Assembly: GCF_014489595.1 (NCBI RefSeq)
Contig: NZ_CP060790.1
Location: 2,666,001 to 2,730,000 of the forward strand
Source of the DNA: Paenacidovorax monticola
GTDB lineage: Bacteria; Pseudomonadota; Gammaproteobacteria; Burkholderiales; Burkholderiaceae_C
DNA: 64,000 nucleotides
Reading direction: 5' to 3'
Shown here: positions 42,342 through 52,105 of the stretch, piece after piece
Position numbering within the stretch: the stretch's first letter is position 1
How the letters are laid out: each line of letters opens with the position of its first letter
Translations under genes and position numbers: made by a program
The notes under the pieces: generated by a model
What the model saw: the letters and a program-made list of their open reading frames with translations, nothing else
What the model was told of the DNA's origin: nothing
Database searches by the model: none

Positions 42342-42481
42342 GCGGGGAACCAGAAGGGCAGGCAGGGAAAGCAGCCGCCTTTATAAGCGATGCGCCCCGC
42401 CTGGCGGGCCGTACCCACGGCGCTCCGGGCCAGACCCTGCGCTGAAGCGAAGACCTGCCACGCGGTTGAAGACCGGCTTCC

Positions 42482-43966
42482 CTAGTTCAGACAATCGTGC
42501 GGATGGCAGTTGCGGCGCCCTGCAGCCACGCCGCGCAGGAACTCCGCCGGCCCCGTCCCGGCCTGGAGCTCGGCCGCCAGCGCCGCGGCCTGGGCCAGGT
42601 CGCGCTCCGCGCCCAGGCTCTCCTGCAGGCCGCAGGCCAGACGCTGGTGCCGCAGCAAGCGCTTGGGCAGCAGCCCCTCGAAGGCCTCGGCGCTGTAGCG
42701 CAGCCGCTTGGCCAGGATCCGTGCACGGTGCTGCGCCTGCGCATCACCGCCCGCCTGCCGGGCCTGCCCGAGCCGCCGGGCCAGGCGCTCGGTGCGCTGG
42801 CGCAGCCAGTCCCGGGCATCCGTGCCCTCGGCAACGCCGTCGGCCTGCTCCACCGCATGCAGCCAGGCCTGCTGCGCCAGCAGGGCCGCGCCCACGGCAG
42901 GCCGGGCCAGGGCCGTCCGCACGGCATGGCGCGCCCGCCGCGCGGCGGGCTCGGTCGCGGCCATCAGCGCCTGCCACTGGGCCGCGCGCGCGGGCTGGCC
43001 CTCGGCATACCGCTCCGCCCAGGCCGGCAGCGTCTGCGTGCGCGCCACGTCCAGGTCGCGCAGCGTGCCCAGGGCGTGCAGCAGCGGCTCCAATGCGGTG
43101 GCGGCGGGTGGCGGTTCGGCCAGCGCGGGCCGCAGCAAACGCGCCAGGCTGCGCAAGCGCCGCCAGCCCACGCGCGCCTGGTGGACGAACTCGGGGTCTT
43201 CGCCGCCCTGGTGCAGGGCGTCGAGGTTGGCCGTGAACTGGCGGAACGCTTCCCCCAGCACCAGGCCCGCGACGCGCGGCAGCGGCATGCGCCGCGACAG
43301 CACGGGCGGACGGGCCAGCACGGGGGGCGGCGTGCCGGACGCGCGCAAGGCATAGCCCCGCTCGGCCTTGCTCGCGGCCAGCGGCAGCACGGCCACCTGG
43401 CGCGCCAGGCGCTGCGCCAGCGCGAACAGCGCGGCGGGCGGCCCGGCCTTCAGTTCCAGCTCCAACTCGCACAGCGGCAGGCGGCGGTCGCCCGCCACCA
43501 CGGCGCCCACGTCGAGCGCCACCTCGACCACACTGCCATCGCGCTGGCGCACCGTCCAGCAGGTGCGCTCGAAATCGGTGGCGAAGCAAGGCTGCAGCGC
43601 GGCGGCGATGTGGCCGAGCGGGTCGATGCGCGGCCATGGCGATGCACCGAGCCGCCGCAGCTCCAGCGCGGCGCCGGCCACGGGCATCTCCCACTCGCCG
43701 CGCTGGCTGAGGGCGGAGTCCCCACGGCCCGCGGTCTTGAGCGTCTGCAGCCAGCGCGGCGCCCCCTCGCCTTCCTCGCGGCGCAGCCGCAAGGCCACGC
43801 GCTGGTGCAGCAGATCCAGCGCGGGGGTGTCGTGGTACAGGCTGTAGACACGCCGGCGCGTGGGCGCCAGGCGCGCCAGCACGGGGCTGCGCGCCAGGCG
43901 CCGGGCCAGCAGAGCGGGCTCGGCAGTGGGCAGCGCCAGCTTGAGTTCGACTTCCGTGCTGGACAT
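42482..43966 (-). CDS. CYTH and CHAD domain protein
   Basis: The product is 494 aa. The N-terminal CYTH domain (about 1-200) starts with the defining EVELKL (ExExK motif) and continues with VALRLRREEG and CELELELKAG, the metal and triphosphate sites. The C-terminal CHAD domain (about 235-480) is helical and rich in His and Arg (DPEFVHQARVGWRRLRSLAR; RILAKRLRYSAEAFEGLLP). CYTH enzymes hydrolyse triphosphates and CHAD domains bind polyphosphate, so inorganic polyphosphate or triphosphate turnover is likely. It is a single gene 42 nt from dps. Confidence 0.9.
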   Translation of the reverse strand: MSSTEVELKLALPTAEPALLARRLARSPVLARLAPTRRRVYSLYHDTPALDLLHQRVALRLRREEGEGAPRWLQTLKTAGRGDSALSQRGEWEMPVAGAALELRRLGASPWPRIDPLGHIAAALQPCFATDFERTCWTVRQRDGSVVEVALDVGAVVAGDRRLPLCELELELKAGPPAALFALAQRLARQVAVLPLAASKAERGYALRASGTPPPVLARPPVLSRRMPLPRVAGLVLGEAFRQFTANLDALHQGGEDPEFVHQARVGWRRLRSLARLLRPALAEPPPAATALEPLLHALGTLRDLDVARTQTLPAWAERYAEGQPARAAQWQALMAATEPAARRARHAVRTALARPAVGAALLAQQAWLHAVEQADGVAEGTDARDWLRQRTERLARRLGQARQAGGDAQAQHRARILAKRLRYSAEAFEGLLPKRLLRHQRLACGLQESLGAERDLAQAAALAAELQAGTGPAEFLRGVAAGRRNCHPHDCLN

Positions 43967-44008
43967 GGCCTAGGGTCCGTGGCAGCGCCGCCCCGGGGGA
44001 GAGGGGGG

Positions 44009-44527
44009 TTACTCTTCGAGCAGCGAGCGCAGCATCCAGGCCGTCTGCTCGTGAACCGTCAGGCGCTGCGTGAGCAGGTCGGCCGTGGGCTCGTCGCTGG
44101 CCTTGTCGGCCAGGGGGAACAGTTCGCGCGCCGTGCGGGCAACGGCCTCGTGGCCTTCCACGAGGATGCGCACCATGGCGAGCGCCTGCGGCGGCACGCC
44201 GGGGGCATCGGCCAGCGAGGTCAGCTTGCCGAACTGCGCGTACGAACCCGGCGCAGGATGGCCCAGCGAGCGGATGCGCTCGGCGATCGGGTCCACGGCG
44301 TTCCACAGCTCCGTGTACTGCGCCATGAACATGGTGTGCAGCGTATTGAACATCGGGCCCGTCACGTTCCAGTGGAAGTTGTGGGTCGTGAGGTACAGCG
44401 TGTAGGTGTCGGCCAGCAGGCGCGAGAGGCCCTGGGCGATGGCGGCACGGTCCTTGTCGCTGATGCCGATGTTGATGCGGGGCGCGCCCGTCTTGGCGGT
44501 TGCGGTCTTGCTGGTGGCCTTGGCCAT
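44009..44527 (-). CDS. dps: Dps-family DNA-protecting ferritin
   Basis: The product is 172 aa. The ferroxidase helices are recognisable: [35 protein letters not shown], and [19 protein letters not shown]. The N-terminus is Lys/Ala-rich ([14 protein letters not shown]), the sort of tail that binds DNA. Dps stores iron by oxidation with peroxide and protects DNA. An oxyR gene lies 2 kb away on the same strand, a natural regulator, but no OxyR site was identified. Confidence 0.93.
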   Translation of the reverse strand: MAKATSKTATAKTGAPRINIGISDKDRAAIAQGLSRLLADTYTLYLTTHNFHWNVTGPMFNTLHTMFMAQYTELWNAVDPIAERIRSLGHPAPGSYAQFGKLTSLADAPGVPPQALAMVRILVEGHEAVARTARELFPLADKASDEPTADLLTQRLTVHEQTAWMLRSLLEE

Positions 44528-44626
44528 GGTGGCTCCTTTGCTGGGAAAACAAGCGATGGGATGGCCCGCTCCAGGCAGCGCTGGCGCGGGCCTCGAGGAT
44601 TCACTTTAGCGCAAGCGCCAAGGCCC

Positions 44627-46360
44627 TCACTGCATCTGGCTCAAATTCCCGATGCGCACGAGCATCTCGGTGAACATCTGCATGTCGGCGTCCAGGTCCG
44701 CCACTTCCTTGAACTCCTTGGCGTTGTGCGCCGTGTACTTCTTGCCCGGCATGGCGGGGCCGAAGTTGATGGCGTTGGGCATGAGCTTGGCGGTGGTGCT
44801 GCCGGCCGTGGGCACGGGCTTGGCATCGAGCCCCGTGGTGTCGCCAAAGATGTTCAGCAGCGTGGAAAGCCAGGCGCCCTTGGGGTCGCGGGCCATCCAG
44901 TTGCCCTGCTGGTGGTCCACCTCGGCGGCCACGCCGGCCTGCGCGGCCCAGGCCTTCACCTTGGCCTGCGTGGCGGCCGTGAGTTCCTCGGGCGTGCGGC
45001 CGCGCGGCATGCGCACGTTCACCAGCACGTCGACCTTGCCGTCCTTCTCGCGCACGAGGTTGGGCGACAGGGTGAGCGGGCCCATGAAGTCGTCGGCATA
45101 GGCCAGGCCCATGGTGCGGCCCAGGTAGTCGGTGCCGTACAGGTCGGCGATGTAGCGCGCGGCCTGCGCATAGCCGTTGGGGGCCAGCGCCACGCCCGAG
45201 GCGCGCAGGAACAGCGCGAGGCGCGGCAGCGGGTTCACGCCCTCCTCGGGGCGCGAGCCGTGGGCCGAGGCGCCCGTGACCTTCACGAGCACGGCGCCCG
45301 GCTCCTGCACCACGTCGATGGAGAATGGGCCCTCGGCCTGGTACTTCTGGAGGAAGGCGGCCTTGGCGGCGCTCAGCTGCGCGGCTGCGCGGGCCAGGTC
45401 GCCGCCCTGCAGGCGGGCCGTGGCCGTCTGCGGCACGGCGTTGGCCGAGGCGGCGCCCGCCATGGCGGTGATGGCCGTCGCGCCGCCGGCCGCGCCCAGG
45501 CCGAAGGTGGCGCGCAGCGCGCCCGAGCCCTTCTCGGCCACCACGGCGGGGTACTTGCTGTCGAGCACGATGTTGTATTCGGGCAGCGTGGTCTTGGCAC
45601 GGTAGTACTTCATAGCGTCGCCACCGGTTTCCTCGGTGGTCTCGATCATGAGGCGGATGGTGCGCGCCAGCGGCAGGCCGCTGTCCTTCACGGCCTTCAT
45701 CGCGTAGAGCACGGTGGCGATGGAGCCCTTGTCGTCGATGGAGCCGCGCCCGTAGAGGCTGCCGCCCACGCGCGTGAGCTGGAAGGGATCGAGGCGCGTT
45801 CCGTCGTCCAGCACCCACTCGGCGGCCACCACGGGCACCACGTCGGCATGGGTCAGGATGCCGAACTCCTCGGTGCCGCTGCCAGGCAGCTTGACCTCGA
45901 AGATGCGGTTGTCCACGTTCCGGTACTGCAGGCCGAAGTCACGTGCCATGCCCTCCACCAGCTTGCCAAAGGCGATGGTGTTCGGGTCTTCATGCGGCGG
46001 CACCTTGTCGGAACGCACGGTGGGAATGGCCACCATCTTCGCGGTGGCGTCGATCACGGCCGCCTGGTTGCGCAGGCGGTTGTACAGGCCCAGCAGGCGG
46101 GCAATCTGCACGAGGTCGTCGCCCGCGAGCGGCGCCTTGGCGGCATAGACCGCCACGGCGGGGCGCAGCGACGGCGTCTCGCCCGCGGCCTGGGCCAGGA
46201 ATTCAGGGAAGCTGCCGCGCGCGGCATCGGGGCGGGCCGCCACGAGGCGGTCCATGTCGGCCTTCTTGAGCGGTGCGGCGGCCTGGGGCGCCACGGGGGC
46301 CACGCTGGAGCAGGCGGCCAGGGCCATGGCCAGCGCGGCGGCCATCAGGGTCTTCTTCAT
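44627..46360 (-). CDS. M20-family dipeptidase, predicted lipoprotein
   Basis: The product is 577 aa. The N-terminus MKKTLMAAALAMALAACSS has a lipobox (LAAC, Cys17), so the protein is probably anchored in the outer or inner membrane facing the periplasm. The M20 metal-site motifs follow: ILTHADVVPV (first His, with HxD), GRGSIDDKGSIATVLYAM (bridging Asp) and IETTEETGGDAM (catalytic Glu pair). Length and layout resemble PepV/Sapep dipeptidases. The ATG at 46360 has AAGGAAG upstream. A periplasmic lipoprotein M20 enzyme is less common than the cytoplasmic form. Confidence 0.88.
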   Translation of the reverse strand: MKKTLMAAALAMALAACSSVAPVAPQAAAPLKKADMDRLVAARPDAARGSFPEFLAQAAGETPSLRPAVAVYAAKAPLAGDDLVQIARLLGLYNRLRNQAAVIDATAKMVAIPTVRSDKVPPHEDPNTIAFGKLVEGMARDFGLQYRNVDNRIFEVKLPGSGTEEFGILTHADVVPVVAAEWVLDDGTRLDPFQLTRVGGSLYGRGSIDDKGSIATVLYAMKAVKDSGLPLARTIRLMIETTEETGGDAMKYYRAKTTLPEYNIVLDSKYPAVVAEKGSGALRATFGLGAAGGATAITAMAGAASANAVPQTATARLQGGDLARAAAQLSAAKAAFLQKYQAEGPFSIDVVQEPGAVLVKVTGASAHGSRPEEGVNPLPRLALFLRASGVALAPNGYAQAARYIADLYGTDYLGRTMGLAYADDFMGPLTLSPNLVREKDGKVDVLVNVRMPRGRTPEELTAATQAKVKAWAAQAGVAAEVDHQQGNWMARDPKGAWLSTLLNIFGDTTGLDAKPVPTAGSTTAKLMPNAINFGPAMPGKKYTAHNAKEFKEVADLDADMQMFTEMLVRIGNLSQMQ

Positions 46361-46486
46361 TGCAGTCTTCCTTGGGTTGTCATCGAACGCACGGCGCCCG
46401 CCGGGCGGCATGTGGCGCCGCCAGGCTGCGCAGTGAACCGCGGCGGTGGTGACCGCCGGCCGTGCGCCGCGGCAGTGTAGCCGCCG

Positions 46487-47452
46487 TCAGGAAAGCCGCT
46501 TCACGCCGGGCAGTTCGCAGGCGTAGATGGCGTTGCGCAGCGCGGCGATGGCCTCGTAGCGCGTGAAGCTGCGCCGCCAGGCCAGCACCACGCGGCGCAT
46601 GGGCGGGCCGCTGCCGTCGGGCTCGCGGATGGGCAGGTAGCGCACATGCGTGTCGTCGCTCTTGCGGCGGCGCGACAGCGAGATCAGCGCGTCGCGCGGC
46701 ACCGACAGGCGCGGCACCAGCGTCACCCCCATGCCGGCGGCCACCATGTGCTTGATGGTCTCGAGCGACGAGCCCTCGAAGGTCTTGCGGATGCCCTCGG
46801 CATTGCTCGCATAGCGCGCGAACTCGGGGCAGACCTCGAGCACATGGTCGCGGAAGCAGTGGCCCGTGCCCAGCAGCAGCATGGTCTCGTTCTTGAGGTC
46901 GGCCGTGGACACGGTCTTGCGCGTGGCCAGCGCATGGCTGCTGGGCACGGCGGCCATGAAGGGCTCGTCGTACAGCGGCGCCATGGCCAGGCCCGTGTCG
47001 GGGAAGGGCTCGGCCAGGATGGCGCAGTCGATCTCGCCCGTGCGCAGCATCTCCAGCAGCTTCACGGTGAAGTTCTCCTGCAGCATCAACGGCATCTGCG
47101 GCGTGCGCGCGATCGCATGGCGCACCAGTTCGGGCAGCAGGTAGGGGCCGATGGTGTAGATCACGCCCAGCGTGAGCGCGCCGGCCAGCGGGTCCTTGCC
47201 GCGCTTGGCGATCTCCTTGATCGCGGCGGCCTGCTCCAGCACGCTCTGGGCCTGGCGCACGATCTCCTCGCCCAGCGGCGTGACCGAGACCTCGCCCGCG
47301 CTGCGCTCGAACAGCTTGACCTCCAGCTCGTCCTCGAGCTTCTTGATCGCCACCGACAGCGTGGGCTGCGACACGTAGCAGGCGTCGGCCGCGCGGCCGA
47401 AATGCTTTTCGCGCGCCACGGCAACGATGTACTTGAGTTCGGTGAGGGTCAT
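46487..47452 (-). CDS. oxyR: LysR-type hydrogen peroxide sensor OxyR
   Basis: The product is 321 aa. The LysR HTH spans about residues 1-60 (LTELKYIVAVAREKHFGRAA, then CYVSQPTLSVAIKKLEDEL). By counting, the two redox cysteines are Cys199 in GTGHCFRD and Cys208 in LEVCPEF, exactly the positions that form the peroxide-induced disulfide in E. coli OxyR. This makes the assignment firm. Its start overlaps the stop of the upstream membrane gene by ATGA, forming a recG-membrane protein-oxyR operon. Confidence 0.95.
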   Translation of the reverse strand: MTLTELKYIVAVAREKHFGRAADACYVSQPTLSVAIKKLEDELEVKLFERSAGEVSVTPLGEEIVRQAQSVLEQAAAIKEIAKRGKDPLAGALTLGVIYTIGPYLLPELVRHAIARTPQMPLMLQENFTVKLLEMLRTGEIDCAILAEPFPDTGLAMAPLYDEPFMAAVPSSHALATRKTVSTADLKNETMLLLGTGHCFRDHVLEVCPEFARYASNAEGIRKTFEGSSLETIKHMVAAGMGVTLVPRLSVPRDALISLSRRRKSDDTHVRYLPIREPDGSGPPMRRVVLAWRRSFTRYEAIAALRNAIYACELPGVKRLS

Positions 47453-48548
47453 AGCGAGGGTCCGGGACCATCATTGTGCAACGCCATGCGGCGCGCCACC
47501 CAGGGCGTCGCCAACCCCAGGTGCAAAACGAAACCCGTGAGCAGGACGAACACGGCCGCCAGCGCCACCGCGGCGGGCGCCGCGAAGCTGCTGTACGCCA
47601 GCGCGTCGTCGAAGATCAGGCTGCGCAGCGCCTGCAGGGCCGCCAGCAGCAGCGCGCCCCAGGCCAGCGCCAGCAGCAGGTGCGGGGCGAGCGCCGGCAG
47701 GTCGCGCACGGGCGCGCGGCGGTGCTGCCAGGCGGCCAGCCACAGGTGCAGCCCCACCACGATGGCCGCGCACAGCGGCGCAGCCCACCAGAATGTGTCC
47801 ACGCCCGACGCGAACACCTGCGACACACGCCCCCAACGCAGATGGGGCAAGGCTGCGGCGATGGCCGCATGCACCATGGTCAGCCCGATGAGCAGCGTGG
47901 CGGCCAGCCCCATGCCCAGCACGCCCGCACGGTCCCAGGCCGGAACGGCGCGCACGGGCAGGCCCGCGCCGCGCGCGAGCGCCGCCACGGCCAGCAGGGC
48001 ACGCCCGGCGTCCTGCCCGGGCTGGGCAAACCCCGTGGCGGGAATGAAGTACGGCTCCACCGAGCCGACGCGGAACAGGCGCAAACCCGTGGCATCGGTG
48101 CTCATCGCCCTGAACCAGCTCCACTGCGAGCGGGCCTCGTGGCGCAGCGCGCCATCGGGGCGGTGGCACGGTAGGTCAGGCCGTCGGCCGAAAACTCCCA
48201 GCGCGTCACATCCCCCGCGAAGCCGTACTGGCGGGCCGTGGCCTTGCGCATGGCGCGGTAGGTCTGCGCGGCCCCCAGCACGAGCAGCACCAGCGCCAAC
48301 CCGAGCGCAGGCACCCGCGCCGCGAGCGGCTCCCGGCCATAGAGGCTGCCCAGCAGCCCCCAGGGCGAGAACACGAGCGCGATGGCCACGCCCAGCCACA
48401 ATGGCCCCGCAAACCGGGCCCAGACCGGCCGGTCGATGAAGGCCATGCGCACGGCGCGGTCGCGGTAGGCATCGTCACGCTCCCAGGCGGCCACCACGGG
48501 CGGCGCGGTGCTGGCAACGGGAAGGGGGGCGGGCTGCGGCGTGGGCAT
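47449..48548 (-). CDS. Membrane protein with a YcxB-like region, frameshifted
   Basis: The N-terminal part has two membrane segments (PLWLGVAIALVFSPWGLLG; ALGLALVLLVLGAAQTY), then a soluble stretch TRWEFSADGLTYRATA. The frame breaks there and continues in the next one as DGALRHEARSQWSWFRAMST, then VGSVEPYFIPATGF, which fits the YcxB-like domain pattern (W-F-x-x... YFIP). Several membrane segments follow. One base added in the G4 run at 48157-48160 restores a 366-aa protein. Function unknown. It starts 10 nt behind recG and ends overlapping the oxyR start (ATGA). Confidence 0.65.
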
Positions 48549-48558
48549 GGTGCGTCGG

Positions 48559-50793
48559 TCAGGCCTTGAGATAGTCGGATTTTCCACCGAGCCAGCGCGC
48601 GATGTGCTGCTGCGCCAGCCGGGGGTGGCGGTCCAGCATCTGCGGCGCGAGTTCGCGCGCCCAGTCGAGCAGCGCCGTGTCGGTATTCAGGTCGGCGAAG
48701 CGCAGCAGGGGTGCCCCCGACTGGCGCGCGCCGAGGAATTCGCCGGGACCGCGGATTTCGAGGTCGCGCCGGGCGATCTCGAAGCCGTCGTTGGTCTCGG
48801 CCATGGCGCGCAGCCGGTCGCGCGCGGTCTCGCCCAGGCGGCCGCTGTCGCCCGTGGAGTACAGCAGCACGCAGGCCGAGGCCACGGCGCCGCGCCCCAC
48901 ACGCCCGCGCAGCTGGTGCAGCTGCGAGAGGCCGAAGCGCTCGGCATGCTCGATGACCATGAGCGAGGCGTTGGGCACGTCCACACCCACCTCGATCACG
49001 GTGGTGGAGACGAGCACGCCCATCGCGCCGCTGGTGAACAGATCCATCACGGCCTTCTTCTCGGCCTGGGGCATGCGCGAGTGCAGCAGGCCCACCACCA
49101 CGCCGGGCAGGGCCTCGCTCAGGTCCAGGTGCGTGGCCGTGGCGTTGGAGAGATCCAGCGCCTCGCTCTCCTCGATGAGCGGGCACACCCAGTACACCTG
49201 CCGCCCCGCCGCCACCTGGGCGCCGATGCGCTCGATGACCTCGTCCTTGCGGCTGTCGGCGATGAGCTTGGTGACGATGGGCGTGCGCCCGGGCGGCAGC
49301 TCGTCGATGGTGGAGACGTCGAGGTCCGCGTAGTAGCTCATGGCCAGCGTGCGCGGGATGGGGGTGGCACTCATCATCAGCATGTGCGGCTCCATGGGAG
49401 CCGACGGCCCCCATGCTTTGCCGCCGTCCCCCGAGGGGGCCGCATCGCCCTGGGGCGGCCCGGCGGCGCTGCCTGGCGCCAGCTTCTGGCGCAGGGCCAG
49501 CCGCTGGGCCACGCCGAAGCGGTGCTGCTCGTCGATCACGGCCAGGCCCAGGCGCTGGAACTGCACCTGCTCCTGGATCACCGCGTGCGTGCCCACCACG
49601 AGCGCGGCCTCGCCGCTCTCGACCAGGGCCAGCATGGCGGCGCGCTCCTTCTTCTTCTGCGCGCCCGCGAGCCAGGCCACGCGCCGGCCCAGAGGCGCGA
49701 GCAGCGGCTCCAGCCAGCCCACGAGCTTGCGGAAATGCTGTTCGGCCAGGATCTCGGTAGGCGCCATGAGCGCGCATTGCCAACCCGCGTCGATGGCGAT
49801 CACGGCCGAGAGCGCCGCCACGATGGTCTTGCCCGAACCCACGTCGCCCTGCAGCAGCCGGTGCATGGGCACCGTGCGCGCAAGATCGGCCGCGATCTCC
49901 TCGCACACGCGGCGCTGGGCACCCGTGAGCTGGAACGGCAGCGCCGCCAGCAGCTGCTCGTGCAGCGCCAGCCCGCCGCCCGACGGCTGCGGCGCGGGCC
50001 GTAGCGCGGGCGCGCGCAGGCGGTCACGCTCGCGCTTGGACTGGTGCTGCGACAGCTGCTGCGCCAGCAGCTCCTCGGCCTTGAGGCGCTGCCACGCGGG
50101 GTGGCTGTGGTCCTCCAGCGTGGCAAGCGCCACGTCGGGCGTAGGGTGGTGCAAAAAAGTGAGCGTCTCGCGCAGGCCCCACAAGCGCCTGCCCCCATTC
50201 GGACTCCAGAACTGCAGCGGCGGCTCCTCGCCGGGCGGCAGCGTGTCGGACAGGTCCACGCGCTGCAGCGCGCTCACCACGGCGCGGCGCAGGTAGGGCT
50301 GGGGCAGCCCCGCCACCGTGGGGTACACCGGGGTGAGTGCCTGGGGCAGCTCACCGCCCGCCACGCGGAAGGCCGGGTGCAGCATCTGCCGGCCCCAGAA
50401 ACCGCCCTTGACCTCGCCGCGGATGCGCAGGCGCGCGCCCACGGCCATGGTTTTCTGGTGCGAGGGGTAGAAGCTGAAGAAGCGCAGCTCGCAGGTGCCC
50501 GTTCCGTCGTCCACCTCCACACGCAGCTGGCGGCGCGGGCGCAGCTGCACCTCGCAAGCCGTCACCGTGGCCTCGATCTGCACGGTGTCGCCGTCACGCG
50601 CGTTGGCCAGCGGCGTGATGCGTGTTTCGTCCTCGTAGCGCAGCGGCAGGTGCAGCGCGAGGTCGATGTCGCGCGTGAGCCCCAGCTTCTGCAGGGCCTT
50701 CTGGGCCGCGCTGGGCGCAGCCTTGGCAGCGGGGGCGGGTTTTGGAGCAGGGGAAGGATCGGAGCGGGGCACGGCAAAAAGGCTACCATGCAT
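48559..50793 (-). CDS. recG: ATP-dependent DNA helicase RecG
   Basis: The product is 744 aa. An N-terminal wedge/OB domain is followed by two helicase domains with GDVGSGKT (Walker A), IDEQHRFGVAQR (DEQH box), SATPIPRTL (motif III) and QLRGRVGR (motif VI). It reverses stalled forks. Between RLALRQKLAP and MLMMSATPIP there are about 28 extra residues (GSAAGPPQGDAAPSGDGG...) absent from E. coli RecG; the DNA there resembles an intergenic repeat (see findings). The ATG at 50793 has only an adjacent GAGGA, so the start is not certain. It leads the operon with the membrane protein and oxyR. Confidence 0.93.
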   Translation of the reverse strand: MHGSLFAVPRSDPSPAPKPAPAAKAAPSAAQKALQKLGLTRDIDLALHLPLRYEDETRITPLANARDGDTVQIEATVTACEVQLRPRRQLRVEVDDGTGTCELRFFSFYPSHQKTMAVGARLRIRGEVKGGFWGRQMLHPAFRVAGGELPQALTPVYPTVAGLPQPYLRRAVVSALQRVDLSDTLPPGEEPPLQFWSPNGGRRLWGLRETLTFLHHPTPDVALATLEDHSHPAWQRLKAEELLAQQLSQHQSKRERDRLRAPALRPAPQPSGGGLALHEQLLAALPFQLTGAQRRVCEEIAADLARTVPMHRLLQGDVGSGKTIVAALSAVIAIDAGWQCALMAPTEILAEQHFRKLVGWLEPLLAPLGRRVAWLAGAQKKKERAAMLALVESGEAALVVGTHAVIQEQVQFQRLGLAVIDEQHRFGVAQRLALRQKLAPGSAAGPPQGDAAPSGDGGKAWGPSAPMEPHMLMMSATPIPRTLAMSYYADLDVSTIDELPPGRTPIVTKLIADSRKDEVIERIGAQVAAGRQVYWVCPLIEESEALDLSNATATHLDLSEALPGVVVGLLHSRMPQAEKKAVMDLFTSGAMGVLVSTTVIEVGVDVPNASLMVIEHAERFGLSQLHQLRGRVGRGAVASACVLLYSTGDSGRLGETARDRLRAMAETNDGFEIARRDLEIRGPGEFLGARQSGAPLLRFADLNTDTALLDWARELAPQMLDRHPRLAQQHIARWLGGKSDYLKA
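49389..49473 (-). repeat. In-frame repeat-like insert within recG
   Basis: About 84 bp made of palindromic GC blocks (GCCGCCGGGCCGCCCCAGGG; GGCCCCCTCGGGGG) plus GCATGGGGGC, encoding a Gly/Ala/Pro/Ser linker. The pattern is like intergenic palindromic repeats I recall from Comamonadaceae. It keeps the frame open. Confidence 0.5.
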
Positions 50794-50835
50794 TCCTCGG
50801 TGGTTCCCGGTGGGCCCGGTTGATCGTTTCTCGCC

Positions 50836-52098
50836 ATGCTCAAGCGCATCAGTGTTCAGCACCTCACCCTGGGCATGTATCTGCACGAATTCTGCGGTTC
50901 CTGGATGGAGCACCCGTTCTGGCGCACGCGCTTCGTGCTGGACGATCCCAAGGATCTGACCCGCATCCGCGACACCGACATCCACGAGGTCTGGATCGAC
51001 GTCTCCAAGGGCCTGGACGTGGCCCCCGGCACGGCCGCCGTGTCGCGCGCGGAGGCCGACGCCCAGGTCGAGACCGACCTGGGCCTGCTGGAATCCCAGG
51101 CCGCGCTCCCCCTGGAGCCCCCACTGCCCAGCGCACGCGCGCCCGCCCCGATGTCGGCCGAGCTGCGCCGCGCGGCCTCGATCTGCGTGCGCTCCAAGAA
51201 GGCCGTGGTGTCCCTGTTCAACGAGGCGCGCCTGGGCCGCGCCGTGGACCCGGCCAGCACCCAGGGGCTGGTGGAGGAGATCTCCGACTCGGTCACGCGC
51301 AGCCCAGGCGCGCTCATCAGCCTGGCCAGGCTCAAGACCGCCGACGACTACACCTACATGCATTCAGTGGCCGTGTGCGCGCTCATGGTGGCGCTGGCCA
51401 AGCAGATCGGCATGGACGAGAACGCCACGCGCATCGCGGGCCTGGCGGGCTTGCTGCACGACCTGGGCAAGGCGGCCGTGCCCATGGAGGTGCTCAACAA
51501 GCCCGGCAAGCTCACCGACGAGGAATTCACCGTGGTGCGCAGCCACCCCGTGGCCGGGCACGCCATGCTGAAGGAGGGCGACGTGCACCCGCAGGTGCTG
51601 GACGCCTGCCTGCACCACCACGAGAAGGTGGACGGCACGGGCTACCCGCACCGGCTGCGGGGCGAGCAGATCAGCGTGCTCTCGCGCATGACGGCCATCT
51701 GCGACGTGTACGACGCCATCACCTCCGACCGCCCCTACAAGCGCGGCTGGGACCCGTCCGAGTCGCTGCGCCGCATGGCCGAGTGGACCCAGGACCATTT
51801 CGACGGTCGGCTGTTCCAGGCCTTTGTCAAGACCATCGGCATCTACCCCGTGGGCTCGCTCGTGCGGCTCACCTCGGGGCGCATCGGCGTGGTGACCGAG
51901 CAAGCGCCCGGCTCGCTCGTCACGCCGCGCGTGAAGGTGTTCTTCTCGACCAAGTCCGACCTGCGCATCCCGCCCGAGACCGTGGACCTCGCCGCACCCG
52001 GCTGCACCGAGAAGATCGTCGCCCGCGAGAACCCCGACCAGTGGCGCTTTCCCGACCTCGTGGAACTCTGGTCGGGCCTGCCGCGCCAGACCTGGTAG
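50836..52098 (+). CDS. HD-GYP domain protein (predicted cyclic-di-GMP phosphodiesterase)
   Basis: The product is 420 aa. An N-terminal DUF3391-type domain (about 1-120; RISVQHLTLGMYLHEFCGSW) leads to an HD-GYP domain (about 165-370). The metal motifs are intact: HSVAVCALMVALAK, GLLHDLGKAAVP (the HD pair), HPVAGHAML, and HHHEKVDGTGYPHRL, in which GTGYP replaces the name-giving GYP context as usual. DRPYKRGW follows. It should hydrolyse cyclic-di-GMP. It is divergent from recG with a 42-bp gap. Confidence 0.92.
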   Translation: MLKRISVQHLTLGMYLHEFCGSWMEHPFWRTRFVLDDPKDLTRIRDTDIHEVWIDVSKGLDVAPGTAAVSRAEADAQVETDLGLLESQAALPLEPPLPSARAPAPMSAELRRAASICVRSKKAVVSLFNEARLGRAVDPASTQGLVEEISDSVTRSPGALISLARLKTADDYTYMHSVAVCALMVALAKQIGMDENATRIAGLAGLLHDLGKAAVPMEVLNKPGKLTDEEFTVVRSHPVAGHAMLKEGDVHPQVLDACLHHHEKVDGTGYPHRLRGEQISVLSRMTAICDVYDAITSDRPYKRGWDPSESLRRMAEWTQDHFDGRLFQAFVKTIGIYPVGSLVRLTSGRIGVVTEQAPGSLVTPRVKVFFSTKSDLRIPPETVDLAAPGCTEKIVARENPDQWRFPDLVELWSGLPRQTW

Positions 52099-52105
52099 CC
52101 GGGCC

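Noticed and set aside
42497..46480. A very long open frame on the plus strand, opposite the CYTH-CHAD, dps and M20 genes
   Set aside because: It is the antisense shadow of real genes in very GC-rich DNA, with His/Arg/Gly-rich composition and no recognisable domain.
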